Origin: VXRD01 sp965242535
Lineage (GTDB): Bacteria; Latescibacterota; UBA2968
NCBI GenBank assembly: GCA_965242535.1
Contig: OZ251458.1
Span: 2,542,001 to 2,606,000 of the forward strand
DNA length: 64,000 nucleotides
Direction: 5' to 3'
Both the position numbers and the translations under genes were made by a program. This document shows, in pieces, positions 1 through 8,452 of the stretch. Under the pieces are notes generated by a model. The model made no database searches. It was given only the letters and a program-made list of their open reading frames with translations, and was not told the origin of the DNA. Each line of letters begins with the position of its first letter. Position 1 is the first letter of the stretch.

Positions 1-384
1 CAACTAATTCATTATTGCTGTTCCACTGTCCTTCAGAGAATCCATCGCCCAACGTGCCATCCCAAAAGTTCACCAACGAAAGCCATCGGGCACAGCGCGC
101 AAGTCCGTCTCGCAACGCACTTCTGTTTTGCAACCCACCTTGCAGGCTGGCGCATGTCGTTCTATTACAAAAGCGATTTGCGCTGTGCCTAGCCCCTCGG
201 CGCATGAGAGCGGCATTTTTTGCCTACTTTTTTTTGCTGTTGAAAAAAAGTAGGTCGCCGAAGGCATCGGAGGCAACCCACGATGCTTTCGGACCAAACG
301 TTTTAGAAAAGCGAGCAATGTCAGTGCGGATGGGTGCGGATCAACATTTAGTATCATTTAATTACGGAGTATTTAGTTGGTACA
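1..384 (+). repeat. Dispersed element A, copy 1 (left end cut by window)
   Basis: This is a non-coding repeat of about 389 bp whose left terminal inverted repeat is cut off by the window edge; it starts at CAACTAATT and ends AGTTGGTACA. The same element recurs at 7922-8310, and partly at 22115-22478 (inverted) and 28251-28590. Its centre (about 228-262) forms a hairpin, CCTAC plus a T run pairing with an A run plus GTAGG around a GCTGTTG loop. The open frames inside it are short and poorly conserved between copies, so I do not call a gene. It is probably a MITE-like or structured repeat. Confidence 0.75.
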
Positions 385-507
385 AATGGCCCCCGTGCCT
401 GTCCTCGCCCTCGGCGATTGATAGATGATTTCCAGCAGTCCGCGATCAAAAAAATAAGCGTCCGCTAGCGTAGCGGTGAGACGGGAGAGGTCAGAAAGGA
501 GCATCCA
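385..507. other. Short intergenic stretch before the enolase-superfamily gene
   Basis: It holds part of the GGACAGGC/GCCTGTCC-type short repeat (about 389-402) and GGGAG-rich sequence. A ribosome-binding site, AAAGGAG, lies a few bases before the GTG start at 508. No other gene is seen. Confidence 0.5.
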
Positions 508-1695
508 GTGAACATCAAAGACATTCGCGCAGTGGCGGTGAATATCGCTCCGGCACAGCGGACAAAGGCCCGCGTGCCCAAACTGCCGACCGATGGTTTT
601 ATCAGCCCGATGGCGCGGTATCCCGAATACGAGCGATCCGACTGGAATCCGAGTTGGACGCGCACGGCTTGCGTCGTCACGGCGCGAGACGGCACATGGG
701 GGCTTGGCCTGACCAACCACAGCGGGCCGGTGCGCCGCATCATCAACGACCACTTTGCCCCGTTGTTGGAAGGCCAAAACTGCATGGCGACCGAAAAGCT
801 GTGGGATATGATGCGCCGCGCGTCCTCGCCCTATCACGCGGCGGGGTTGCCCAGCTATGCGATCAGCGCGGTGGATAATGCCCTGTGGGATTTGAAGGGC
901 AAATTGTTGCAGCGGCCGGTTTACGAATTGTTGGGCGGGCCGCAAAAAGACAAAATTTTTTGTTATGCCAGCAACACGGATCTTTCCTACGGCACGGAGA
1001 ACAGCATCGAATGGTTTCTCGAACTGGGCTTTCGGGCCGTCAAACTCTTTGCGCGATACGGCCCGGAATCCGGGATTGAGGGCATTCGCAAGACCGAAGC
1101 CCTCGTCGCCCAAACGCGCGAACAGATCGGCGACGAGGTCGAGCTCATGCTCGATGCGTGGATGTCGCTCAATATCGAGTACACGGTGCGCCTCGTAGAA
1201 GCCCTAAAGCCCTATCGCCTCAAGTGGCTGGAGGATTACGTGCTGCCCGAGGATATGGAGAGCTACGCGAAGGTGCGCCAGCGCGTGCCCGAACAAATCC
1301 TCGCAACGGGCGAACACTGGTACACCATCCATCCCTTTGCCACTGCCGCGCGCCGTGGGCTGGTCGATATTTTGCAACCCGACGTCCAATGGGCGGGGGG
1401 GATCACGACGTTGGTGCGAATATGCCATCTGGCCGAGGCGCACGGGCAGACGGTCATTGGTCACGCGGGCATGAATTATCCCTACGGCCAGCACCTCTCC
1501 TATGCCATGCCCGCGATTCAGTGGGGCGAGCGGTCAGAAGGGGTGTCGCCCCCGGGCGTTCCCCTAGAGGAACGCGTCGCGTTGCCGGGCACGCCCGTGA
1601 TCAAAGACGGGTATCTCATTCCCAGCGACGCGCCGGGTTTTGGCATTGAAGTGACCAAAGCGTGGTTGGAGGAAAAAGCGATCGCGGATTCGTAG
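508..1695 (+). CDS. Enolase-superfamily sugar-acid dehydratase, L-rhamnonate dehydratase-like
   Basis: The 395-residue protein belongs to the mandelate racemase/muconate lactonizing group of the enolase superfamily, which abstracts a proton alpha to a carboxylate using Mg2+. Likely metal ligands are D216 (LMLDAW), E242 (KWLEDY) and E269 (ATGEHW), and H319 (VIGHAG) is the likely acid/base. The pattern LMLDxWMS, GEH and the QPDVxWxGGxTTLV stretch is that of L-rhamnonate dehydratase, so a 6-deoxy or related aldonate is the likely substrate; the exact sugar acid cannot be read. The GTG start is chosen for the AAAGGAG just upstream. The stop codon TAG lies inside a dispersed hairpin repeat (1692-1717), so the last residues may be repeat-derived. 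Its link to the CRISPR genes downstream is probably chance. Confidence 0.85.
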   Translation: MNIKDIRAVAVNIAPAQRTKARVPKLPTDGFISPMARYPEYERSDWNPSWTRTACVVTARDGTWGLGLTNHSGPVRRIINDHFAPLLEGQNCMATEKLWDMMRRASSPYHAAGLPSYAISAVDNALWDLKGKLLQRPVYELLGGPQKDKIFCYASNTDLSYGTENSIEWFLELGFRAVKLFARYGPESGIEGIRKTEALVAQTREQIGDEVELMLDAWMSLNIEYTVRLVEALKPYRLKWLEDYVLPEDMESYAKVRQRVPEQILATGEHWYTIHPFATAARRGLVDILQPDVQWAGGITTLVRICHLAEAHGQTVIGHAGMNYPYGQHLSYAMPAIQWGERSEGVSPPGVPLEERVALPGTPVIKDGYLIPSDAPGFGIEVTKAWLEEKAIADS

Positions 1696-1717
1696 GGACA
1701 GGCCCCCGTGCCTGTCC
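1692..1717. repeat. Short palindromic repeat C (GGACAGGC...GCCTGTCC)
   Basis: GTAGGGACAGGC, a short loop and GCCTGTCC form an 8-bp stem. The repeat supplies the TAG stop codon of the preceding gene. Further copies lie at 3721-3746, 3876-3901, 7858-7885, 8361-8380 and in the array at 40544-41290. Confidence 0.7.
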
Positions 1718-1783
1718 TGATCTCGGCGAGGATATCGCGCCGGGAACTTTTGGGACTGCCAGCATCCGAAGGGAGGAAATCCA

Positions 1784-3667
1784 TTGGACAAACGAGACGT
1801 CTTGCGCCGGGCGCGACAGCATATCGAGGCGCGTGAATTTGACCGCGCCGAAAGTTTGTGCGCCGATGTTTTGGTGACCGATCCGGTCTGCGTGCCCGCG
1901 CACCAATTGATGGCGCGGGTGTGGCTGGGGCGAAACAAGCCGGACAAAGTGCGCGAACGCATGGCGTACCGCGAGCAGTTGCCCCATGACGAACACTTCG
2001 TCGAGTGGGGCGCGATCGCCGAGGAATTGGACGATTTGGACGCCGCGGCCCAACTCTATGAGACGTTGTTGCAACGCGATCCGCAAAACGCCGTGGGCCT
2101 GTACCGCTTGGGCTTGCTGTGTTTGGAGCGCGGGGAGCGCGATCGGGCCGTGGGCATGTTGCAACGGGCCTTGCGGGCGCACCCCGAGCACGCCCCGGCC
2201 GCGTTTGAGTTGGCGCAGTGCTATGCCGAAGACGAGTTGTGGGGGTTGGCGGCCGATGCGTACGAGCGGGGCTTGGCAGGCGATCCGGACAATGCGGAGG
2301 CGCGCACGGCCCTTCGGGTTGTGGAAGCGCAGATGCGGGAACTCGCGCAGTTGCCCAGCAGCGAAGTGCCGTCCGGAGAGGCGCCCACGCAGCGCATGCG
2401 GGTGTTGTTCGCCGGGCGGGAAAACGTCCATGCGCGGCAGTGGATAGACGAAGAGGGCCGGGTCGGGTACAGTCCAGTGCGCGAGCCCCTCGCCGATCAC
2501 CTGCTCGCGTTGCACCTGCAAGGCAGCGCGACCTTGGGCGTGTATCCCGTGCGGGCCGACCAGACCGTGCTGTTTGGCGCGATTGATATCGACATCCGCA
2601 AAAACGCGCTCGCACAACCCGTGACCGACCAACTCCGGGAAACCGTGCGGGCAGACGCGCGCAGGCTCGCGCGGCAATTCGACGCGTTGCACCTGCCGGT
2701 CTATGTGGAGGACAGCGGTTACAAGGGCGCCCATCTGTGGCTGTTTCTCAAAGAGCCGGTGCCCGCTGCGGATGTGAAACGCTTTTTCGAGGCGGTCATC
2801 CAACGGGTTGGCCCGCCCGATCCCGCGCTCCAGTGGGAAGTCTTCCCCAAGCAAGATCGGGTCGCCGAAGACCAACTGGGCAATCTGATCAAACTGCCGC
2901 TGGGCATCCATCTAAAAACCGGGCGGCGGTGTTTGTTCACCGATCTGGACGGGCGGGAATACGGGGATCAGGAGGGCTTTCTCCAAGGCATCCAACAGGT
3001 CGAGCGAAAGGATTTTGAACGGGCCGTGTCTCGCTTGGTGGCGCCGTCCGCCCAAGGCGGTGCGACCGAATCGGCCCAAACCCTGCGCGAGGCTTTTCCC
3101 GAGTACGAAGCCCTTTTTCAGGGCTGTCCGGTGCTCATCGCCCTGATGGAAAAAGCCGTGGTGACGCATCACCTCACCCACGACGAACGCCTGGTGCTCA
3201 AGTGCGTTTTGGGGCATTTGGGCGAGGGCGGCGCCCGGTTGATCCACGCCATCGTGGGGCACTGTTTGGATTATTCCGAGTCGATCACGCAACAGCAGAT
3301 CGCCCGCACGCCGCCCTCTCCTGTGAGTTGTCCCAAAATTCGCCAACGCCTCCCCGAGATCACGTCCACGGTCAACTGCGCGTGTGTGTTCTCGTTGCCC
3401 GAAGGCGGGTACCCCTCCCCGCTGTTGCACCTCGATTCGGGCTTTACCAAGGGCCGATCCCTCAATGCGGACCGACACGGGCCGCTGGTGGATCAATACG
3501 TGAATTTACAGCGGGATTACCAGCGGTTGCGCCGCGAGTTGGCCCAAGTTGAAAACGATCTGCGCTACGCGCTCGATTCGAGCGGACGAGACGAGTTGCA
3601 CGCCGGCGGGTGGATTTTGCGCCGCGATGGCGAGGGGCACCTCAAGGTGGAGATCGATCTGGGATGA
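1784..3667 (+). CDS. TPR plus archaeo-eukaryotic primase-polymerase, CRISPR-associated Prim-Pol (CAPP)
   Basis: The 627-residue protein has TPR-like helical repeats in residues 1-185 and a TOTE-type AEP primase domain at about 205-415. The metal-binding pair is FGAIDIDI (D268, D270), the next motif is SGYKGAHLW (H317), and the NLIKLPLGIH...GRRCLF block (368-386) is diagnostic of this primase group. The C-terminal part has spaced cysteines C448, C494, C516 and C532 (plus C474 and C534), which suggests a PriL-like Fe-S or zinc domain. Proteins of this kind occur beside cas1 and cas2 and have been shown to make primers and DNA (CAPPs, Zabrady and colleagues 2021), so a role in spacer synthesis or repair during adaptation is likely. 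The start is TTG at 1784, set by GGGAGGA 6-9 bases before. Its TGA originally overlapped an ATG (ATGA) that probably started cas1; an insertion now separates them. Confidence 0.88.
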   Translation: MDKRDVLRRARQHIEAREFDRAESLCADVLVTDPVCVPAHQLMARVWLGRNKPDKVRERMAYREQLPHDEHFVEWGAIAEELDDLDAAAQLYETLLQRDPQNAVGLYRLGLLCLERGERDRAVGMLQRALRAHPEHAPAAFELAQCYAEDELWGLAADAYERGLAGDPDNAEARTALRVVEAQMRELAQLPSSEVPSGEAPTQRMRVLFAGRENVHARQWIDEEGRVGYSPVREPLADHLLALHLQGSATLGVYPVRADQTVLFGAIDIDIRKNALAQPVTDQLRETVRADARRLARQFDALHLPVYVEDSGYKGAHLWLFLKEPVPAADVKRFFEAVIQRVGPPDPALQWEVFPKQDRVAEDQLGNLIKLPLGIHLKTGRRCLFTDLDGREYGDQEGFLQGIQQVERKDFERAVSRLVAPSAQGGATESAQTLREAFPEYEALFQGCPVLIALMEKAVVTHHLTHDERLVLKCVLGHLGEGGARLIHAIVGHCLDYSESITQQQIARTPPSPVSCPKIRQRLPEITSTVNCACVFSLPEGGYPSPLLHLDSGFTKGRSLNADRHGPLVDQYVNLQRDYQRLRRELAQVENDLRYALDSSGRDELHAGGWILRRDGEGHLKVEIDLG

Positions 3668-3668
3668 T
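3641..3668 (+). repeat. Direct repeat 1 flanking the CAPP/cas1 insertion
   Basis: These 28 bp comprise the last codons of the Prim-Pol gene, its stop and an overlapping ATG. They recur exactly at 3931-3958, directly over the start of cas1. The period is 290 bp. Confidence 0.95.
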
Positions 3669-3930
3669 CTTGTACTGCGGGAAGACGGGAGACGGGAGAC
3701 GGAAGAGGGAAGACGCAATCGTAGGGACAGGCCCCTGTGCCTGTCCGAAGATACGAGATGGGGTTAGCCACAAAAGGCACGAGCGGGGTACAACTGGCGA
3801 CAGCCAGTTCAAAACACAAAAAGGCGATGCCCCGTGCTCGGCCAAAGATACAAGACGGGAGACGCAATCGCAATCGTAGGGACAGGCCCCCGTGCCTGTC
3901 CGAAGATACGAGAGGGAAGACGCAAGAACT
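3669..3930. repeat. Composite repeat insertion between CAPP and cas1
   Basis: The 262 bp are built entirely from families seen elsewhere in the window: GGGAGAC heptamers, two GGACAGGC hairpins (3721-3746 and 3876-3901), a TTAGCCACAAAAGGCAC stretch and the 30-bp GAGCGGGGTACAACTG hairpin (3781-3810). The old cas1 start at 3664 now opens a short frame that ends at TAG 3877-3879, inside a hairpin repeat. Confidence 0.85.
3781..3810 (+). repeat. Micro-element B, copy 1 (30-bp hairpin)
   Basis: It starts GAGCGGGGTACAACTGGC and ends GCCAGTTC; AACTGGC and GCCAGTT pair. It splits a GGCAC/AAAACAC repeat sequence between C and AA. Related copies lie at 4965-4994, 22210-22237 and 22279-22306. Confidence 0.7.
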
Positions 3931-3958
3931 CTCAAGGTGGAGATCGATCTGGGATGAT
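3931..3958 (+). repeat. Direct repeat 2 flanking the CAPP/cas1 insertion
   Basis: This is an exact copy of 3641-3668. It recreates the GATCTGGGATGAT junction, so the present cas1 start codon (3954) lies within it. Confidence 0.95.
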
Positions 3959-4952
3959 TCTCTACGTGACAGACCAAGGCGCGGGGGTCTATCGCCGCGG
4001 CGAGCGGTTGCAGGTGCGGCGGCGCAAAGAAGTCTTGGCCGAAGTGCATCTGCACGATCTCGAACAGGTGGTGCTGATGGGCCAGATCGCCCTTTCCGCG
4101 CCTGCGATGAGCACGTTGCTCGACCGCGGGGTCGATACGGTTTTGTTGAGCACGCACGGGCGGTACCGAGGCCGCCTGGTGGGGCCGGCGCGGCGCAATA
4201 TTCTGTTGCGGCAAAAGCAGTTCATGCAGTACGAGGCAGAGGGATTTCGACTGGGCGTGGCGCGGGCCGTGGTGGATGGCAAATTACGCAACATGCGAAC
4301 CTTGGTCATGCGCTTGGCGCGGCGACGCGGGATGGATGTGAGATCGGTGGCCCACGCGCTGCGGCGGTGCATTCAAAAGGTGGCGCAGGCGACCAACGCC
4401 GAGTCGTTGCGCGGCATTGAGGGGGCGGGCACTGCGGCGTACTTTGGCGCGCTTGGGGGATTTTTCCCCGAGGCATTCAAATTCGAGGGGCGCAACCGCC
4501 GCCCACCCAAGGACCCGGCCAACGCCATGCTCAGTTTTGGCTATGCCCTGCTGGGCAACAGCGTAGAGGGCGCGATTTACACGGCCGGTCTCGATCCCTA
4601 TTTGGGCTTTTTGCACGTGGTCGATTACGGGCGCCCGTCTCTGGCGCTGGATCTGATGGAGGAATTTCGCCCGGTGCTGGTCGATGCCCTCGTGCTGGAT
4701 CTGGTCAACCACCATCGGGTACAACCCGAGGATTTTGAAGCGCGAGACGGCGGGGTATTTTTGCACGGCGACAGCCGCAAGCAGTTGATTGCAGCGTATC
4801 AGCGACGCCTCAAAGACCGCGTGATCTACCCCGTAAGTGCCGAGCGAACGGAACGGACGACCTACCGGCGTTGCCTCGAGTACCAAGTGCGCCGATTGGC
4901 CCGGGTGATCCTGGGCGAGGAAGACCACTACCGGGCTTTTTTGGTGCGCTGA
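3954..4952 (+). CDS. cas1: CRISPR-associated endonuclease/integrase Cas1
   Basis: The 332-residue Cas1 forms the integrase that, with Cas2, inserts new spacers at the leader end. Likely active-site residues are E156 (RGIEGAGTAAYF), H221 (FLHVVDYGR) and E236 (LDLMEEFRP), in the order and spacing of the family. The N-terminal beta domain starts MILYVTDQG. There is no reverse transcriptase fusion; a primase-polymerase sits upstream instead. The start at ATG 3954 is inside the duplicated junction. The longer open frame upstream is repeat DNA and not part of the protein. Cas2 is encoded 16 kb away, beyond the array. Confidence 0.96.
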   Translation: MILYVTDQGAGVYRRGERLQVRRRKEVLAEVHLHDLEQVVLMGQIALSAPAMSTLLDRGVDTVLLSTHGRYRGRLVGPARRNILLRQKQFMQYEAEGFRLGVARAVVDGKLRNMRTLVMRLARRRGMDVRSVAHALRRCIQKVAQATNAESLRGIEGAGTAAYFGALGGFFPEAFKFEGRNRRPPKDPANAMLSFGYALLGNSVEGAIYTAGLDPYLGFLHVVDYGRPSLALDLMEEFRPVLVDALVLDLVNHHRVQPEDFEARDGGVFLHGDSRKQLIAAYQRRLKDRVIYPVSAERTERTTYRRCLEYQVRRLARVILGEEDHYRAFLVR

Positions 4953-4964
4953 AAGATGAGCCAC

Positions 4965-4994
4965 GAGCGGGGTACAACTGGCGATAGTCCGTTC
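4965..4994 (+). repeat. Micro-element B, copy 2
   Basis: GAGCGGGGTACAACTGGC begins this 30-bp copy 12 bp after cas1. The second arm is decayed (GTCCGTTC). It is again placed between ...CCAC and AAAGG. Confidence 0.6.
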
Positions 4995-5303
4995 AAAGGC
5001 CCAAAAGGAAATCGAACGACGGGACAGAATCGAAACAGAACGTCGGGGCGAATGTGGAGATGCGGCAGTTGTGAAATCGGGATTGAGAGGCGGAGCGGCG
5101 ATCAACATCGAACGTCGGAACAGAACCGAAACAGAACGTCGGGGCGGATGTGGAGATGCGGTAGTTGTGAAATCGGGATTGAGAGGCGGAGCGGCGATCA
5201 ACATCGAACGTCGGAACAGAACCGAAACAGAACGTCGGGGTGAAATCAAACGTCGGAACAGAACCGAAACAGAACGTCGGGGCGAAAAATTTTTCGCCCC
5301 GAC
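4995..5303. repeat. 96-bp tandem repeats and a 28-bp perfect palindrome between cas1 and cas10
   Basis: The stretch is built from units containing GAAACAGAACGTCGGGG, repeating with a 96-bp period (5041, 5137, 5233) and a shorter last unit. The period is a multiple of three, so long frames cross it, but the predicted peptides are low in complexity and I do not call a gene. At its end, 5276-5303 is a perfect loopless palindrome of 28 bp centred on AAAAATTTTT with GC-rich arms; it could act as a terminator or a recombination site. Confidence 0.8.
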
Positions 5304-5330
5304 CCCTTGCCGGCACGGGATACCAAAAGA

Positions 5331-5358
5331 TTGGCATTATTAGAGGATCAGCTATATT
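5331..5358 (+). promoter_or_regulatory. Possible promoter of the cas10-csm operon
   Basis: TTGGCA (5331-5336) and TATATT (5353-5358) are separated by 16 bp and fit a housekeeping sigma promoter. They lie 77 bp before the cas10 start and just after the palindrome. This is by eye only. Confidence 0.4.
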
Positions 5359-5434
5359 TTGGCTAGGACAGGCACGGGATACCCAAAGGGATGATTTTTG
5401 GAACGATACACGAAAACAAAAGGAGGGATAGCGT

Positions 5435-7816
5435 ATGGCCGAACGAGACGCATTGGTTTTAGGCGCGCTGTTGCACGATATTGGGAAGTTTGAATTTCGC
5501 GCCAATCGCACGTTCACGCCGCATACAAATTACGGTGGCGACTTTGTTTCTGAGCACCTCAATCGGTTTCGCTGTCTGGACCATATTCGCGAGGATATCC
5601 GTCGAAAAGTAGCGTGGCATCACGAGGCCGAGTTGGCCGATCCGAGTTTGCAGGCGGCCGACCACGCATCGGCAGGTGGCGAACGCGCGGCGGATGCGAG
5701 CACGCAAACGCGAAGGCCCCTCCTGTCGGTGTTGGCAGAAGTCGATATCGGTAAGGGCGCGGGGCCAAACGGAGCGTTCTATTATCCGCCTACTGCGGTA
5801 GATGCGAGCGATCCGTTTCCCTGTTTTATCCCCGATGTCGATGCGGCGGATTGGAAGCCCGATGAAGATGAGATGGTGCGGTTGCACGCCGAGGCGTGGA
5901 AAGCCTTTTTGGCCGATGTGCAAAAGCTGCCCGATGTTTCGACAAAGGCATTGATCGAGACGTTTCAAACGCTGATGGAGAAGCATACATCGCGCATCGC
6001 GTCTGCCGCCTACAAATCCGTGCCGGATATTTGCCTGTACGATCATTCGCGTTCGGTGGCGGCCCTGGCGACATGTCTGAACGGCGCCGGGCACGATGCG
6101 ACAAAACCCTTTTTGGCAATCCAAGGCGATGTGTCGGGCATTCAAAAATTTATCTACAAATTAGCCACGCCCGATGAAGGCGAGGCAGCGACCAAGCGCA
6201 CCGCCAAGCGATTGCGGGGGCGATCCTTTTACGTCTATTTGCTGACCGAGACGGTCGCCACTTTGTATCTGCGGCGGCTGAACTTATATCGCACCAATCT
6301 GATCTTTGGCAGCGGGGGGCACTTTTTGATTTTGGCACCCAACACCGAAGAGAATCGAAAAATTTGCACCGAATTGGAGCGGGAAGTGAATGCTTGGCTG
6401 TATGAGTCGCTAAAAGGCGATTTGGGACTGGTGACGGCAAAAAAGGCGTTTGAGAATGCGGAGGTCCGGGATTTTGCGGGATTGATCGAGAGGATGGGGC
6501 GCGAGGTGGCCCTCGAGAAACGGCGCAAGTTTCGGTCCGTGCTGGATCCCGCATTTTTTGAACCGAAGTTCGCGCCCGGCAAAAAGGATTCATGTCCGGT
6601 GTGTCAGGCCGATTTCCAAAAAAATGCCGGGGGTATCTGTCCGATGTGTGAGGCACATGTCGAGACAGGCAGGCAGATCGTCTCCGCGCAGTGGCTGGTG
6701 CGATTGGAAGGGCAAAAGCCGAACGGCGAGAAGTGGCTTGACGATTTTGCCGAGTTAGGCACTTACTGGGCGCTGCCAAAATGCGAAGATGAGTTGTATG
6801 GTTTGCTGAATGGATTGGACCCGGCGAAAGTGTCACACCTCGCTGTGTATCGGCTGAACGATGCGGATTTTTTGATCGGCAAACTGATCCAACTCGTGGA
6901 AGACAAGGGGCTATCCGCGGCATTTGGCTATCGCTTTCTGGGCAATTACGCGCCCGTAGATAGCGAAGGGCCAAAGGATTTTGAGGCGCTGGCAAAGATG
7001 GCTTCCGAAAACTACCCCTTGCTGGGGATCGTGCGGATGGACGTGGATTCCCTCGGTTTTGTATTTGGCATGGGGTTGGGAGATCGCAAGTCCCTATCGC
7101 GCTTGGCAACACTGAGCCGCGAGATGGATTTGTTCTTTCAAGGGTACATCAACAAATTGGCGCGCGAACACGAGATGTATGTGACGTATTCGGGCGGTGA
7201 CGATTTGTTTATGGTGGGGTCATGGGTCAACGCGCTTTCGTTCGCACAGGCGGTCCGGAAGGATTTCGAGCGGTTCGGATGTCGCAATCCCAATTTGTCG
7301 ATTTCGGGGGGAATACATCTCTGCAAAGAACACTTTCCGATCAATCGCGCCGCCGAGCAGTGTGCCCAAGCCGAGGAAGCGGCCAAGAGCTATGAGGGGA
7401 AAGACGCCATCCATATTTTTGGTCGCACAGTGAGTTGGCGGCGGTTTGATGAGTTGATGAGCTTTGCAAAAGACCTGTACGCGTTGTGTTGCGAAGACGA
7501 GACATCGCAAAAAAAGAAAAAACTGCCGCGCTCGCTGGTGCATCATCTCATCGCTTCGGACTTGCAGTGCCGAACCCCAGATGGCAAGATCGACAACGCA
7601 AAATTTATTCAAAGTCAGACGCGCCTGAAGTATCTGATCGCACGGCACGGCGCGACGCAACAAAAGATCGACGAGAATGCGGACAAGGCCGAACCCGATG
7701 CCAGGATCGGCCTGCTGACAAAACTGGTGATGGAAAACCAATTGATGAAAGACATTCGCATTCCCGCGTCTTACGTACTCTACAAAACGCGGGATAAGGA
7801 GAGGGGAGACAGGTGA
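5435..7816 (+). CDS. csm1: Type III-A CRISPR signature protein Cas10/Csm1
   Basis: The 793-residue large subunit of the Csm complex cleaves DNA with its HD domain and makes cyclic oligoadenylates with its Palm domain when target RNA is bound. The HD motif is GALLHDIGKF (H14, D15). Four cysteines (C387, C390, C402, C405) form the zinc ribbon, and the cyclase GGDD is at 587-590 in TYSGGDDLFMV. Both catalytic motifs are intact, so second-messenger production is expected; two CARF proteins in the locus are the likely receivers. AAAGGAGGGATAGCGT precedes the ATG. The next gene, csm2, is 636 bp away because of inserted repeats, which is unusual inside a csm operon. Confidence 0.96.
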   Translation: MAERDALVLGALLHDIGKFEFRANRTFTPHTNYGGDFVSEHLNRFRCLDHIREDIRRKVAWHHEAELADPSLQAADHASAGGERAADASTQTRRPLLSVLAEVDIGKGAGPNGAFYYPPTAVDASDPFPCFIPDVDAADWKPDEDEMVRLHAEAWKAFLADVQKLPDVSTKALIETFQTLMEKHTSRIASAAYKSVPDICLYDHSRSVAALATCLNGAGHDATKPFLAIQGDVSGIQKFIYKLATPDEGEAATKRTAKRLRGRSFYVYLLTETVATLYLRRLNLYRTNLIFGSGGHFLILAPNTEENRKICTELEREVNAWLYESLKGDLGLVTAKKAFENAEVRDFAGLIERMGREVALEKRRKFRSVLDPAFFEPKFAPGKKDSCPVCQADFQKNAGGICPMCEAHVETGRQIVSAQWLVRLEGQKPNGEKWLDDFAELGTYWALPKCEDELYGLLNGLDPAKVSHLAVYRLNDADFLIGKLIQLVEDKGLSAAFGYRFLGNYAPVDSEGPKDFEALAKMASENYPLLGIVRMDVDSLGFVFGMGLGDRKSLSRLATLSREMDLFFQGYINKLAREHEMYVTYSGGDDLFMVGSWVNALSFAQAVRKDFERFGCRNPNLSISGGIHLCKEHFPINRAAEQCAQAEEAAKSYEGKDAIHIFGRTVSWRRFDELMSFAKDLYALCCEDETSQKKKKLPRSLVHHLIASDLQCRTPDGKIDNAKFIQSQTRLKYLIARHGATQQKIDENADKAEPDARIGLLTKLVMENQLMKDIRIPASYVLYKTRDKERGDR

Positions 7817-7921
7817 GGTAAGACGGGAGACGGGAGAGGTAAGAAGCAATCGCAATCGTAGGGACAGGCCCCCGTGCCTGTTCCGTGCCTGTCCAAATGC
7901 AGGACAACCACAGGGGGCATT
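7817..7921. repeat. GGGAGAC and hairpin-C repeats after cas10
   Basis: It contains purine-rich GGGAGACGGGAGA, then a GGACAGGC/GCCTGTCC hairpin, then a GGACAACC... half repeat interrupted by element A. There is no gene. Confidence 0.7.
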
Positions 7922-8310
7922 TGTACCAACTAATTCATTATTTGCTGTTCCACCGTGCTTCAGAGAAGCCATCGCAACCCGTGCGATCCAAAAGTCCATC
8001 AACGAAAGCCATCGGGCACAGCGCGCAAGTCCGTCTCGCAACCAACATCCATTTTGCAACCCACTTTGCAGGCTGGTGCATGTCGTTCTGTTACAAAAGC
8101 GCTTTGCGCTGTGCTAGCCCCTCGGCGCATGAGAGCGGCATTTTTTGCTTACTTTTTGTTGCTGTTGACAAAAAGTAAGTCGCCGAAGGCATCGAAGGCA
8201 ACCCACGATGCTTTAGGACCAAACGCTTTAGAAAAGCGAGCCACGTCGGTGCGGATTGGTGCGTATCAAAATTGAGAATAACTTAATTTACAGAGTAATT
8301 AGTTGGTACA
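7922..8310 (+). mobile_element. Dispersed element A, copy 2, complete with terminal inverted repeats
   Basis: The 389-bp element is bounded by TGTACCAACTAATT (7922-7935) and AATTAGTTGGTACA (8297-8310), perfect 14-bp inverted repeats. It separates cas10 from csm2 and interrupts another short repeat (CCACAGGGGG on both sides). The central hairpin (about 8148-8180) differs from copy 1 at two base pairs, both with compensating changes. No transposase is encoded. It would be a non-autonomous MITE; no target-site duplication is clear to me. Confidence 0.75.
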
Positions 8311-8452
8311 GATGCCACAGGGGGTTGTCCCTACGGTAGCGTTTGGAACGGGTTAATGTAGGGACAGGCCCCCGTGCCTGGCCTCATAGGCACCGTCCCC
8401 ACATTGGAAACGGAGATGGAATCGCTTTTTCGCAATTAGAAAGGAGGCACAA
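8311..8452. repeat. Short hairpin repeats before csm2
   Basis: It holds a remnant of the GGACAACC/GGTTGTCC hairpin and one GGACAGGC-type hairpin, then AAAGGAGG, the csm2 ribosome-binding site. Confidence 0.6.

Noticed and set aside
15..428. 137-codon frame, and the opposite-strand 95-codon frame, in element A
   Set aside because: Frames shift or break between the four copies while the hairpin is kept, so the element is not protein-coding.
3834..3953. In-frame upstream extension of cas1
   Set aside because: It encodes only dispersed-repeat sequence; Cas1 proteins start at the MILYV strand.
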